DNA of 64,000 nucleotides, taken from the NCBI RefSeq assembly GCF_006547145.1, contig NZ_CP041244.1:6882001-6946000 (forward strand), written 5' to 3'. The notes beneath the pieces were generated by a model. The model did no database searches. It saw only the letters and a program-made list of their open reading frames with translations, and was not told where the DNA came from. How positions within the stretch are numbered: the first letter of the stretch is position 1; each line of letters begins with the position of its first letter. This DNA is from Actinomadura sp. WMMA1423. GTDB taxonomy: Bacteria > Actinomycetota > Actinomycetes > Streptosporangiales > Streptosporangiaceae. A program made the translations under genes and the position numbers. Of this stretch, positions 1-8,603 are shown in pieces.

Positions 1-1
1 G

Positions 2-55
2 GCCCCGGCGCCCCTCCTCGTGGAGCACGCCACCGCCGGAAAGCCACTGCGCTGA
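2..55 (+). CDS. C-terminal tail of a protein that begins left of the window
   Basis: An open frame enters from the left edge and stops at TGA 53-55, giving a 17-residue tail ending in LLVEHATAGKPLR. Too little remains to name the protein. That it is coding rests only on frame and residue composition. Three degenerate copies of a unit close to AAGCCACTGCTGAACCA follow at about 40-100. Confidence 0.3.
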   Translation, partial: APAPLLVEHATAGKPLR

Positions 56-161
56 GCTTCGAAGCCACGGCTGAACCAAGAAGCCACTGCTGAACCAAAG
101 GGAAGGCCCGAGTAGACCTCCGCGGGAGGCGGGCTGTCCGTGAGGGGGTGGCCGGGGTTCA

Positions 162-167
162 TATGCT
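162..167 (+). promoter_or_regulatory. -10 hexamer of a likely leaderless promoter
   Basis: TATGCT is followed by exactly 7 nt and then ATG 175. No Shine-Dalgarno sequence lies before that ATG. The same geometry recurs at many starts in this window, which supports transcription starting at the initiation codon. No clear -35 box is seen. Confidence 0.5.
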
Positions 168-174
168 TTAGGGC

Positions 175-486
175 ATGAGCCCCCGCAAGAACCGCCGCGC
201 CGCATCTGGACGTTCCGCCAGGGGCGGGGGCGCCTCGTGGGCTCAGGAGACCGAGGAGGGGCCGGACGGCGAGTGGATCGTCCGGTCCATCTCCGGGGCC
301 GGCGCTGTGAAGCCGTACCGCTGCCCGGGATGCGACCAGGAGATCCCTCCGGGCGTCGGTCACGTCGTCGCCTGGCGGGCGGGCGACAGCGGCGACGACC
401 GGCGGCACTGGCACCGTCCCTGCTGGCAGGCCCGGACCCGCCGCTCGCCCCGCGCCCTCCGGTCGCGCAATGCCCCGCGCTACTGA
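175..486 (+). CDS. Small conserved protein with a zinc-ribbon-like Cys/His pattern
   Basis: This 103-residue protein has a basic N-terminus (residues 1-20). A compact core follows with CPGC (C50, C53) and HWHRPCW (H78, H80, C83), a spacing that could bind one zinc ion. Similar small proteins are known in actinomycetes under uninformative names; I do not know a function. The ATG sits 7 nt after a -10 hexamer without a ribosome binding site, so the message is probably leaderless. The C-terminus is Arg-rich. It could bind nucleic acid, but nothing shows this directly. Confidence 0.6.
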   Translation: MSPRKNRRAASGRSARGGGASWAQETEEGPDGEWIVRSISGAGAVKPYRCPGCDQEIPPGVGHVVAWRAGDSGDDRRHWHRPCWQARTRRSPRALRSRNAPRY

Positions 487-643
487 CGCGCGACCGCGTC
501 CCGGGTCACTGATGAACGGCATCCCGCGCCACCGGCGACCGGCGCTCGGCGGCCGGTGTCACTGGAGACCGGCGTCCGTTATGCGGTAGACACCACCCGG
601 CCGGGCGCGCACGCGCCCCCCGAAGAAGGAGACGGAGAGAGCG

Positions 644-1354
644 ATGGCGGAGATCAGGGCGGCGACGGTGCTGCCGGCGCGGCGTGAGGAGATCACGCTG
701 CACACGTCCGACGGCCTGGAGCTGGTCGGGGAGCTGGCGCTGCCGCTCGAGCGGCCGCCGGTGGCGACGCTGGTCTGCCTGCATCCGCTGCCGACGGCCG
801 AGGGCATGATGGACAGCCACGTCCAGCGCAAGGCGTCCTTCCGCCTGCCCGCGCTGGCCGGCATCGCGGTCCTGCGGTTCAACACGCGGGGGACGACATC
901 GGCGCGCGGCACGAGCCAGGGCGAGTTCGGCGAGGGCGAGACCGAGCGGTTCGACGTGGCGGCGGCCCTGGAGTACACCGAGTACCACGACCTGCCGCGG
1001 CCGTGGCTGCTCGGCTGGTCGTTCGGCACGGAGCTGGCGCTCAGGTGGGGACGCGATCCGCTGGTCGAGGGCCTGATCCTGCTGTCGCCGCCGCTGAAGA
1101 GGGCCGGCGACGCCGACCTGGACGCGTGGGGCGCCGACGGACGTCCCGTCGTGGCGCTGGTACCGGAGTTCGACGACTACCTGCGTCCGGCCGAGGCCCG
1201 CGAGCGGTTCAAGCGCGTCCCGCAGGCCGAGGTGGTCGGGGTGGACAACGCCAAGCACCTCTGGGTGGGCGAGCCCTACGTCCGGATCGTGCTGAACGAG
1301 ATCGTCAAGCGGGTGGCGCCGGCCGCCTACCCCCTCCCCACCGAATGGGAGTGA
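644..1354 (+). CDS. Alpha/beta hydrolase, dienelactone-hydrolase-like
   Basis: A cytoplasmic alpha/beta-hydrolase-fold protein of 236 residues without a signal peptide. The nucleophile elbow is GWSFG (S126). The likely acid is D177 or D178 in PEFDDY and the likely catalytic histidine is H205 in NAKHLW. The oxyanion loop lies near LHPLP (46-50). The family hydrolyses esters or amides of small molecules, and the substrate cannot be read from the sequence. GAAGGAG and GGAGAG precede the ATG. A second, unrelated hydrolase follows 150 bp downstream. Confidence 0.75.
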   Translation: MAEIRAATVLPARREEITLHTSDGLELVGELALPLERPPVATLVCLHPLPTAEGMMDSHVQRKASFRLPALAGIAVLRFNTRGTTSARGTSQGEFGEGETERFDVAAALEYTEYHDLPRPWLLGWSFGTELALRWGRDPLVEGLILLSPPLKRAGDADLDAWGADGRPVVALVPEFDDYLRPAEARERFKRVPQAEVVGVDNAKHLWVGEPYVRIVLNEIVKRVAPAAYPLPTEWE

Positions 1355-1402
1355 CCAGACGGGCTCTGATCATCGGGCTCTGATCGCTGGGCCCTGACCG
1401 AT

Positions 1403-1444
1403 GGGCTCGACTGAAAGGGCTCGACTGAAAGGGCTCGACTGAAA
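1403..1444 (+). repeat. Three tandem copies of a 14-bp unit
   Basis: GGGCTCGACTGAAA occurs three times back to back (1403-1416, 1417-1430, 1431-1444), followed by a partial GGGATGAAA. It lies in the gap between two hydrolase genes. No role is evident. Slipped-strand expansion is the simplest origin. Confidence 0.9.
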
Positions 1445-1506
1445 GGGATGAAACGGACATATAAACACATGCGGCCGATCGCGGCCACTCCGTCCCACTG
1501 GACGCG

Positions 1507-2319
1507 ATGGCGAGTGACCATTGCCCAATGACGGTGCAGCTGTACGCAAGGGACGTAGGGACCGGCACGCCGCTCGTGCTGCTGCACGCCTTCCCGCTGT
1601 CCTCGGCGATGTGGCTCGCCCAGCGTGAGGGCCTCGCCGGCCGGTTCCGGATCATCACCCCGGACCTGCGCGGCTTCGGCGGTTCCCGGCTGGGCGACGA
1701 CGAGCCGTCCGTCGACACGATGGCCGACGACGTCGCCCGCATGTGCCGCTCCCTCGGCGTCCGGCGCGCCGTCGTGGGCGGGCTGTCCATGGGCGGCTAC
1801 GTGGCGATGGCACTGTGCCGGCGGCACCCCGACCTCGTCCTCGGCCTCGTGCTGGCCGCCACCCGCGGAACCGCCGACACCGATCCCGTCCGGGAGAACC
1901 GGCTGCGGCAGGCCGAGACACTGGAAGGCGAGCGCAGCACCCGGATCCTCGTGGACGAGGTGCTGCCCGGCCTCGTCGGCCCCACCACCTATCGGCAGCG
2001 GGCGCTGGTCTACGGGCGCGTACGCGGCCTCGTCCAGGCGGCGCCGCCGCAGGCCGCCGCGTGGGCGCAGCGCGCCATGGCGGGACGCCCGGACTCCTCC
2101 GAGACGCTCCGCGGCCTCCGCGCGCCCGCCCTCGTCATGATCGGGGACGAGGACGGGCTGGCCACCGAGGACGAGGCCCGCGCCATGGCCGACGCGATGC
2201 CGAACGCCGAGCTGCTGGTCATCCCGCGCGCCGGACACCTGTGCGCGGTCGAGCAGCCCGACCTGTTCAACCAGGCGGTGGCGGAGTTCGCCGCCGCCCT
2301 CGCCCGCACGGCCCGCTGA
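1507..2319 (+). CDS. Alpha/beta fold hydrolase
   Basis: A 270-residue single-domain alpha/beta hydrolase. The oxyanion-hole motif LLHAFP is at residues 25-30, the nucleophile elbow GGLSMGG has S94, a conserved Asp lies in MIGDEDGLA, and the catalytic His is in RAGHLC near residue 246. The family includes 3-oxoadipate enol-lactonases and esterases. No neighbouring aromatic-degradation genes support an enol-lactonase role, so the substrate is unknown. ATG 1528, giving MTVQLYARD, is an equally likely start because neither ATG has a clear ribosome binding site. Confidence 0.8.
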   Translation: MASDHCPMTVQLYARDVGTGTPLVLLHAFPLSSAMWLAQREGLAGRFRIITPDLRGFGGSRLGDDEPSVDTMADDVARMCRSLGVRRAVVGGLSMGGYVAMALCRRHPDLVLGLVLAATRGTADTDPVRENRLRQAETLEGERSTRILVDEVLPGLVGPTTYRQRALVYGRVRGLVQAAPPQAAAWAQRAMAGRPDSSETLRGLRAPALVMIGDEDGLATEDEARAMADAMPNAELLVIPRAGHLCAVEQPDLFNQAVAEFAAALARTAR

Positions 2320-2352
2320 GCCGGTCGCGAGCCTCGGCCTCTCGCGGTGCCC

Positions 2353-3945
2353 CTACAGCGTCTCCTGGCGTGGCATGACGACTTCGCGGATCAGCAGTGA
2401 GATGGCGGCCGCCGTCGGGATCGCCAGCAGGGCGCCGACGACACCGAGCAGCGCCGCGCCGACCAGGGCCGCCACGATCGTCACCGCCGGCTGGACGTCC
2501 ACGGTCCGCTTCATCACCCGCGGGTAGACGAGGTAGTTCTCCACCTGCTGGTAGATGACGTAGAAGATCGCACAGACGATGAGGTCGGTCGTGTTCCCTG
2601 TCAGGAACGCCACGAGGGACACGATCACCGCGCCGATCGTGGCGCCGATGAGCGGGATCAGGTCGGTCACCGCGACGATCAGCGCCAGGGCCAGCGCGTA
2701 CTTGATCCCGAGGATCGACAGGAAGACGTACGAGCACACGCCCGCGATGAGCGCGATCGTGAACTGGCCCGCGACGTAGCCGCCGATCCGGTCGAGGATC
2801 TCGTCGCCGAGCAGGGCGACGCGGGCTCTGCGGGTGCGCGGCGCCAGCTGGTAGAAGAACGTCTTGATCTGCGGCAGCGAGCTGAGGAAGTACAGCGTCA
2901 GGATCAGGATCGTGATCGTCTGGAAGATGCCGTTGATCGCGACCTTGCCGATGCCGGTGGCGGTGTCGGTGAGGCCCTTCTGGAAGCCGTCGCCGTTCAC
3001 CGTCTTCTCGGCGCGTTCGAGCAGGCCGTAGCGCTTGTCCCAGTCGGCGAGCCGCTTGTTGCTCTGCAGTTGCTGGACGTACTCGGGGATGTTGTGCCGC
3101 AGCTCGGTGACCTGCTCGGACACCGGCTGGACGAGGGATGCGACGAACCCGGCGAAGAACAGGATCACGATCAGGAACACCGTGGCGACGGCGGCGCCGC
3201 GCGGGAGGCCGAACCTGCGGAGCCGCTCCACCGCCGGGTTGAGCCCGACCGCGAGGAACATCGCGACCACGATCATGACGAGCACCGACTTGGCGTTCGT
3301 CGCGGCCTTCACCAGCATCCAGGCCGTGATGACGCCGAGGGCCGCGGTGAACCCGAACACGAACGGGTGCGCGCGGCCGAGCGGCTGACCGGGCCTGCCG
3401 AAGGGGAACAGGTGGTCGACGCCCGCCTCGCGCTTGCGCTGCTCGACGTCATGTGCGGGGTCGGGCGCGCCGGGCTCCGGCACCACCGGCTCGGTGGCCG
3501 ACTGCGCCGCCGGGAGGGTGACCGGGGCGCCGGTCGCCGGGTCGCGTTCGCCCACGGGCTGCTCGATCTCCTCGGGTATCAGCGCACCGCTCGGCGCGAC
3601 GCTCTCATCGTCATCCGTGTCATCGGAGCCGCCCACCTTGTCGCGCGCCTCTGCGCTCCGGGCCCCTTCGTCGCGGGCCCCTTCGTCGCGGGTCTTGGTG
3701 TCGCGCGCTTTGCCGCTGCGCGTCTTGTCGTCGTCGGCTGAGCTGTCGCCGGCCACGTCGTCGCGGACGTCGCTGTCGCGGACCTCGTCATTCGGGGCCT
3801 CGCCGTCGCGGGTCTTGGCGGTGTGGCGGGTCTCGTCGGCGTCGTCGGCGGGCGGCGCCGGGGCGGGGACCCGGCGGCCGGTCGTGGGCCGCCCCTCGCC
3901 GGTGGAGGGCTCGTGGCCGTCGTCTTGGGGGGTCTCGTCGGGCAC
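2353..3945 (-). CDS. AI-2E family transporter (PerM-like) with a long charged N-terminus
   Basis: The C-terminal two-thirds is a multi-pass membrane domain of the AI-2E/PerM family, starting near HPFVFGFTAALGVI. It shows the family's segments around LPRGAAVATVF and DLIPLIGATIGAVI. The family contains exporters such as the AI-2 exporter TqsA, but substrates are unknown for most members. About 170 residues before it are disordered and full of Arg-Asp repeats such as TRDEGARDEGAR. I chose GTG 3945 (530 residues), which has AGAGGAG 6 nt upstream. An ATG at 4029 lies inside the terminator of the preceding gene and is unlikely. Confidence 0.8.
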   Translation of the reverse strand: MPDETPQDDGHEPSTGEGRPTTGRRVPAPAPPADDADETRHTAKTRDGEAPNDEVRDSDVRDDVAGDSSADDDKTRSGKARDTKTRDEGARDEGARSAEARDKVGGSDDTDDDESVAPSGALIPEEIEQPVGERDPATGAPVTLPAAQSATEPVVPEPGAPDPAHDVEQRKREAGVDHLFPFGRPGQPLGRAHPFVFGFTAALGVITAWMLVKAATNAKSVLVMIVVAMFLAVGLNPAVERLRRFGLPRGAAVATVFLIVILFFAGFVASLVQPVSEQVTELRHNIPEYVQQLQSNKRLADWDKRYGLLERAEKTVNGDGFQKGLTDTATGIGKVAINGIFQTITILILTLYFLSSLPQIKTFFYQLAPRTRRARVALLGDEILDRIGGYVAGQFTIALIAGVCSYVFLSILGIKYALALALIVAVTDLIPLIGATIGAVIVSLVAFLTGNTTDLIVCAIFYVIYQQVENYLVYPRVMKRTVDVQPAVTIVAALVGAALLGVVGALLAIPTAAAISLLIREVVMPRQETL

Positions 3946-3985
3946 GCGGCTCTCCTCTGTCCTGCGTCTACGGGTTTGAGACGAC

Positions 3986-4023
3986 GGAAAGCCCGGAGGC
4001 GTTTCACCGCCTCCAGGCTTTCC
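3986..4023 (-). terminator. Stem-loop downstream of the DivIVA-like gene
   Basis: GGAAAGCC-C-GGAGGCG pairs with CGCCTCC-A-GGCTTTCC across a 6-nt loop, with a single mismatch. The hairpin lies 23 bp after the stop codon at 4047 of the leftward coiled-coil gene. It also overlaps the upstream alternative ATG of the next gene, which argues against that start. Confidence 0.65.
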
Positions 4024-4046
4024 CGTCATGCCCGACCGTCAGGTGG

Positions 4047-5372
4047 TCACTCCTGCCACCAGTCCTCGTCGTCCTCTTCGGACTTCTTGGCCTGGGCCGG
4101 CTTCGCGGGCGCGGCCTTGGCGGCCGGCTGCTGCTTGGGCTGGGCCTGCTGCGCGGGGGCCGGCTTCGGCTCGGCCGCCGGGATGGCGGCCTTCTCCGGG
4201 GGCGCGGCCAGCTCGGGCTCGGCGCCCATCGACGGCGCGACGCCGCCGATGAGCTGGCGCAGCTGGTTGAGGTGGCTGGTGATGCTGTCGCGCTGCCGGG
4301 TGAGCTCGTCGACCTGGCGCTGCGCCGCCGTCCGGACGCGGTCGGCCTCGGACTTGGTCTCGGCGAGCAGCTGCTCGGCCTGGGCCTTGGCCTCGGCGAT
4401 CACGTTGTCGGAGTTCTTGCGCGCGTTGGCCATCAGCTGCTTGGCGTGCGAGTCGGCCTCGCGCCGGGTCTGCTCGGCCTGCTGCGTCGCCTTCGCGGCG
4501 CGCTGCTCGGCGGACGCGGCACGCTGCTCGGCCTCGGCGACCAGCTTCTGCGTCGCGGCCTGGGCCGCGGAGTGGCGCTCGGCGTCCTGCCGGTCGGCCT
4601 CCTCGCGGCGGGCGGCGAGCTGGATCTCGAACTCGGCCTCGGCCTGGGCGCGCTGGGCCTCGCTCTCCTCCAGGATGCGCTGGGCCTGGGCCCGCATCTC
4701 GTCGGCCTGCCGCTTGGCCGTGGTGAGGATCTCGTCGCGCTCACGCTTGGTGGACGCGCGCAGCTGCGCCACCTCGCGCTCGGTGGTGGTGCGCAGCTTG
4801 GCGATCTCACGCTCGGCGGCGGCGCGCTTCTCGGCGACCTCGTGGTCGGCGGTGGCCCGGAGCTTGGCGACCTCGCGCTCGGTGGTGGAGGTCAGCTCGT
4901 CGGCCTCGCGGTGGGCGGAGGTGCGCACCTCCTCGGCCTCCCGCTCGGCCGCCTGCCGCATGTCGTCGCCCTCGCGCTGGGCCGTGGCCCGCAGCTCGGC
5001 GGCGTCGTTCTCCGCGGTGGCGCGCTGCTCGGCGGCGTCGACCTTGGCCGCGGCCTTGATCTCGTTCGCCTCCGAGCGGGCCGCCTGGACCAGCTCGGTC
5101 GCCTGCTCCTCGGCGAGCCGCAGCAGCTGCTCGATGCGGGCGCCGAGACCGGAGTAGGTCGGGCGTTCCTGCTCCTGCAGCTGACGGTGGGCGTCCGACA
5201 GCTCGCGCTGCAGGGCCTGGGTCTGCTCGCGGGTCTGCCGCACCTCGTTGTCGAGCTGCTTGATGTGCTCGTCGACCTGGTGCCGGTCGTAGCCGCGAAG
5301 CACCACGTCGAACTCGCGCGGGGGCGTGTCTTCAAAGAAGTTGCTGAGCTGGGCGTCGATGTCGGACTGCAT
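4047..5372 (-). CDS. DivIVA-domain coiled-coil protein, polar growth/cytoskeleton-like
   Basis: The N-terminus (residues 17-45) carries the DivIVA signature PREFDVVLRGYDRHQVDEHI, a membrane-curvature and pole-targeting module. Residues 86-239 are fourteen uninterrupted 11-residue repeats such as TTEREVAKLRA, a hendecad coiled coil. More coiled coil follows to about 370, then an Ala/Pro/Lys-rich tail ending EDDEDWWQE. This resembles Streptomyces FilP and Scy, which scaffold polar growth, but it is shorter than Scy and I would not assign either name. ATG 5372 fits the domain start and gives 441 residues. The frame is open further upstream but lacks family similarity there. Confidence 0.8.
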   Translation of the reverse strand: MQSDIDAQLSNFFEDTPPREFDVVLRGYDRHQVDEHIKQLDNEVRQTREQTQALQRELSDAHRQLQEQERPTYSGLGARIEQLLRLAEEQATELVQAARSEANEIKAAAKVDAAEQRATAENDAAELRATAQREGDDMRQAAEREAEEVRTSAHREADELTSTTEREVAKLRATADHEVAEKRAAAEREIAKLRTTTEREVAQLRASTKRERDEILTTAKRQADEMRAQAQRILEESEAQRAQAEAEFEIQLAARREEADRQDAERHSAAQAATQKLVAEAEQRAASAEQRAAKATQQAEQTRREADSHAKQLMANARKNSDNVIAEAKAQAEQLLAETKSEADRVRTAAQRQVDELTRQRDSITSHLNQLRQLIGGVAPSMGAEPELAAPPEKAAIPAAEPKPAPAQQAQPKQQPAAKAAPAKPAQAKKSEEDDEDWWQE

Positions 5373-5718
5373 GTGGCTCAATCCTGATGTGACGGGGCTA
5401 CTGGTGACGGGGCTACGGGTGGTTCCGGGGACCGGTTGATCGCCTGGCATGACGGACGCACTGCCCCAGACCTCTTCCGGCGACTGAAGCGTACTCCGGA
5501 CACTGCCGTGTTGGGGGCTCATCTTGACGCGCTGCGTGGAATGTCCCTTTTGTTCGAGCATGCGGCATGCCCGTGGGGACCCAGGTGTGGGGGGTGCAAA
5601 TGCACCAGATGTGTCCGAACGGTCACAGAGCGGCGGTCGGCGCCACCCGGACCGCCACCGTGATATCGAACACGTCACGATCCTGGCCCCCCCCTCGCCG
5701 TACCCCGCGAAGACAAGA

Positions 5719-6153
5719 TCATTCGGCGGCGGGGCGCTTCTGCACCAGTTCGGTCAGGACGCCGTGGCAGTCCTTCGGGTGCAAAAAGTTGATCAAGGAT
5801 CCCATGGACCCGTTGCGCGGCGCGTCGTACAGCACCCGCACGCCCTTGCCCGCGATGCCCGCGGCCTCCTCCTCGACCGTCCCGTCCGTCCCGAACGCGA
5901 TGTGGTGGACGCCCTCGCCGTTCCTCTCCATCCACTTGGCGACCGCCGAGTCCTCCCGGATCGGCTCGATGAGCTGCAGGTAGCTCGCCGCGCCGTCCCC
6001 GGTCTCGTTGATCTTGAGCATGCACTCGCGCACGCCCTGCTCCTCGTTGACCTCGAAGTGCGCGTCGGTGAAGCCGTAGGTCGCCTTGTAGAACTCGACG
6101 GTCGCGTCCAGATCGCGGCAGGCGATGCCGATGTGGTCGATACGGGTCAGCAT
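5719..6153 (-). CDS. mce: Methylmalonyl-CoA epimerase
   Basis: This 144-residue protein of the vicinal-oxygen-chelate fold interconverts (2S)- and (2R)-methylmalonyl-CoA in propionyl-CoA catabolism. It opens with RIDHIGIACRDLDATVEFY (metal ligand H7), and later has YLQLIEPI, GVHHIAFG (H84/H85) and the C-terminal ligand region LTELVQ. Length and motif order match the family. It is divergent from an acetyl-CoA acetyltransferase, an arrangement common in actinobacteria, so both probably act in short-chain acyl-CoA metabolism. The mutase genes are not in this window. Confidence 0.9.
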   Translation of the reverse strand: MLTRIDHIGIACRDLDATVEFYKATYGFTDAHFEVNEEQGVRECMLKINETGDGAASYLQLIEPIREDSAVAKWMERNGEGVHHIAFGTDGTVEEEAAGIAGKGVRVLYDAPRNGSMGSLINFLHPKDCHGVLTELVQKRPAAE

Positions 6154-6260
6154 GGGCTTTGTCCCTCCTCGGACGGCCAGGCGGGGGCGAACGGAACCGA
6201 ACGCCGCTCCCGTGGGTATCGTGGCAAACGTCGCCGCTGCACCACCCTGGAGGCCCCCAC

Positions 6261-7460
6261 ATGAGCACCACGTCCGTGATCGTCGCCGGAGCGCGCACCC
6301 CCATCGGGCGCCTGATGGGCTCGCTGAAGGACTTCTCCGCGGCCGATCTCGGCGCCCACGCGATCAAGGCGGCGCTGGAGCGGGCCGGGGTCTCCGGCGA
6401 CCAGGTCCAGTACGTGATCCTCGGCCAGGTGCTGCAGGCCGGCGCGGGCCAGATCCCGTCCCGCCAGGCGGCGGTCAAGGCGGGCATCCCGATGAGCGTC
6501 CCGTCCATCACGATCAACAAGGTCTGCCTGTCCGGGCTGGACGCGATCGCCCTGGCCGACCAGCTCATCCGCGCCGGCGAGTTCGACATCGTGGTGGCGG
6601 GCGGCATGGAGTCGATGAGCCAGGCCCCGCACCTGCTGCCGAAGTCGCGCGGCGGCTACAAGTACGGCTCCGTCGAGGTCCTCGACCACATGGCCTACGA
6701 CGCCCTCACCGACGCCTTCGACGGCGTCTCCATGGGCGAGTCGACCGAGCGCCACAACGCCAGGCTCGGCATCTCCCGCGAGGAGCAGGACGAGTTCTCC
6801 GCACGCTCCCACCAGCGCGCCGCCGAGGCCATCAAGAACGGCGTCCTCGACGAGGAGATCGCCCCGGTCGAGATCCCGCAGCGGCGCGGCGAGCCGGTCG
6901 TGTTCTCCGCCGACGAGGGCGTGCGCGGCGACACCACCGCCGAGGGCCTGGCCAAGCTGCGCCCCGCCTTCAGCAAGGAGGGGACGATCACCGCCGGGTC
7001 GTCCTCGCAGATCTCCGACGGCGCCGCGGCGGTCGTGGTGATGTCCAAGGCCAAGGCCGAGGAGCTCGGCCTCAGCTGGCTCGCCGAGATCGGCGCGCAC
7101 GGCAACGTCGCGGGTCCTGACAACTCGCTGCAGTCCCAGCCGTCCAACGCGATCAAGCACGCCCTCGGCAAGGACGGCCTCACCGTCGACGACCTCGACC
7201 TCATCGAGATCAACGAGGCGTTCGCCTCCGTCGGCGTCCAGTCGATGCGCGACCTCGGCATCGGCCCCGAGAAGGTCAACGTCAACGGCGGCGCCATCGC
7301 GGTCGGCCACCCGGTCGGCATGTCCGGCGCCCGCATCGTCCTGCACCTGGCCTACGAGCTGAAGCGCCGCGGCGGCGGCACCGGCGCCGCCGGCCTCTGC
7401 GGCGGCGGCGGCCAGGGAGACGCGTTGCTTATTCGTGTTCCGACCCGTCCGCTCGCCTAG
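6261..7460 (+). CDS. Acetyl-CoA C-acetyltransferase (thiolase)
   Basis: A thiolase of 399 residues that condenses or cleaves acetoacetyl-CoA/3-ketoacyl-CoA. The acyl-accepting cysteine is in NKVCLSGLDAIALA (near residue 90), the conserved His in GGAIAVGHPVGMSGARI, and the second catalytic Cys in GLCGGGGQGDALL. The ATG at 6261 has TGGAGG 6 nt upstream; the open frame before it carries no family similarity. Its start lies 107 bp from the divergent epimerase. The C-terminus (IRVPTRPLA) runs a few residues past the usual end, into the edge of a repeat-rich intergenic region. Confidence 0.88.
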   Translation: MSTTSVIVAGARTPIGRLMGSLKDFSAADLGAHAIKAALERAGVSGDQVQYVILGQVLQAGAGQIPSRQAAVKAGIPMSVPSITINKVCLSGLDAIALADQLIRAGEFDIVVAGGMESMSQAPHLLPKSRGGYKYGSVEVLDHMAYDALTDAFDGVSMGESTERHNARLGISREEQDEFSARSHQRAAEAIKNGVLDEEIAPVEIPQRRGEPVVFSADEGVRGDTTAEGLAKLRPAFSKEGTITAGSSSQISDGAAAVVVMSKAKAEELGLSWLAEIGAHGNVAGPDNSLQSQPSNAIKHALGKDGLTVDDLDLIEINEAFASVGVQSMRDLGIGPEKVNVNGGAIAVGHPVGMSGARIVLHLAYELKRRGGGTGAAGLCGGGGQGDALLIRVPTRPLA

Positions 7461-7853
7461 CGGCTCGCTCCCGATCGGACCACTGGCGATCGCTGGCATC
7501 GCTCCGGCTCGCCTTGCGGCTCGCTGCGCGATCGGATTCTCGCAAGCTCGAATCCGCCTTCGGACGCGATCGCGAGTGTGGGGGTTGTCGCGGGGTTGCG
7601 GTGGTGGCTGGTGTCGGTGCGCCCGAGCGGGGGGCGGCGGTTCGCTCCTGATCGGAGCGTGGGTGATTGCTGTGTTGCTTCGGGGAGACTTGTGGCTTGC
7701 TGCGCGGGCAGGCTCTCGCGAGCTTGAAGTTGCCTTCGGGCGCGATCGCGAGTGTGGGGTTGGCGCGGGGTGGTTGGTGTCGTGTGCTCCGATCGGGGCG
7801 GTGGGGCGCTCCCGATCGGAGCGGTGACGGTTGGTCGTGGTGATTCAGGGGCG
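7461..7853 (+). repeat. Intergenic region with two diverged copies of a palindrome-rich repeat
   Basis: No gene is supported here. Two related blocks are visible, at about 7505-7590 and 7685-7765. Both have the order CTCGCTGCGCG, CTCGC(A/G)AGCT, GCCTTCGG(A/G)CGCGATCGCGAGTGTGG. Short palindromes built on CGATCG and GATCGGAGC recur throughout. The segment GCTCGCCTTGCGGCTCGCTG also occurs near 44850, so this is a dispersed element rather than a local duplication. It may act as a transcription end or REP-like element between convergent genes. Confidence 0.7.
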
Positions 7854-7855
7854 CC

Positions 7856-8569
7856 CTACTGGGGGGCGGGGTTGATGGTCACCGTGGTGAAGCCCAGGGC
7901 CTTGAGCATGTTCTCCATCATCGACTTCGTGTTGGCGTCGGCGCGTTGCTTCAGGCCGCTCTGGTCGGCGGCCGTCTGGATCTTCTGGGACGCCAGGATG
8001 TAGAGCTGCTGCTGGTTGTTCGGGTTGCTGCTGAAGAAGTCGCCGAAGCGGTCGAAGACGCCGCGCTGGGTCGCGTAGACGTAGCTGTTCTTCGTGTCCA
8101 GGTTGGTCTTCTCCAGCTGGGCGGGCGGGAGCGTGACCGTCGCCGCCGTCCGGTCCTGGTTCACCTTGATGGCGCCGGTGCCGAGCTTGGAGAAGTCCAC
8201 GTAGGCGTCGACCGAGCCGTTGCCGACGAACAGGGTCCGCTTGCCGCGCAGCGAGGACGGCAGGAACTTGGCGTCCTTCTCCAGGTCCACGACGACCTGG
8301 AAGTTGCCGCTCGCCGCCTCGTAGCGGTGCAGGTCGCGGATCGACTTGAGCAGGACGGGACCGCTGCGGTCCTTCGTCTCCTCCCCGAACGGGTTGAGCC
8401 AGTGGGGGAGGCCGTGCAGCGCCTGCTGGGCCACCAGGACGATCGCGACGGTGGCGACGATGATCGCGAGGGGGGTGAGCAGGCCGCGCCGTGGGGGGCG
8501 GGACCGGCCGGGGGACGCCTTGGCGGGCGCGTCGTTCTTCGCGTCGTTCTTCGTTTCCGAGCGAGCCAT
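7856..8569 (-). CDS. DUF4230 domain-containing membrane-anchored protein
   Basis: A 237-residue protein with a basic cytoplasmic N-terminus (1-29), one transmembrane helix at about 30-48 (PLAIIVATVAIVLVAQQAL) and an extracytoplasmic DUF4230 domain from about 70 to the end. Features include LKSIRDLHRYEAASGNFQVVV and a segment predicting alternating strand and helix. The function of DUF4230 is not known. It lies 34 bp before a second leftward membrane gene's 3' end. Transcription converges with the thiolase across the repeat-rich gap. Confidence 0.75.
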   Translation of the reverse strand: MARSETKNDAKNDAPAKASPGRSRPPRRGLLTPLAIIVATVAIVLVAQQALHGLPHWLNPFGEETKDRSGPVLLKSIRDLHRYEAASGNFQVVVDLEKDAKFLPSSLRGKRTLFVGNGSVDAYVDFSKLGTGAIKVNQDRTAATVTLPPAQLEKTNLDTKNSYVYATQRGVFDRFGDFFSSNPNNQQQLYILASQKIQTAADQSGLKQRADANTKSMMENMLKALGFTTVTINPAPQ

Positions 8570-8603
8570 GTATCCGGCATTCCCGGCAGCGGCGTCCCCT
8601 ACC

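Noticed and set aside
3946..4029. N-terminal extension of the AI-2E transporter to ATG 4029
   Set aside because: It overlaps the hairpin that ends the preceding gene and has no ribosome binding site, whereas GTG 3945 has AGAGGAG at ideal spacing.
4272..5387. 371-codon Leu/Gly-rich frame opposite the coiled-coil gene
   Set aside because: Its periodic LGGGAQLGDL pattern is the antisense image of the hendecad repeats, not a real protein.
5373..5678. Upstream extension of the DivIVA-like protein to 5678
   Set aside because: The added sequence has no family similarity; the DivIVA motif begins right after MQSD at 5372.
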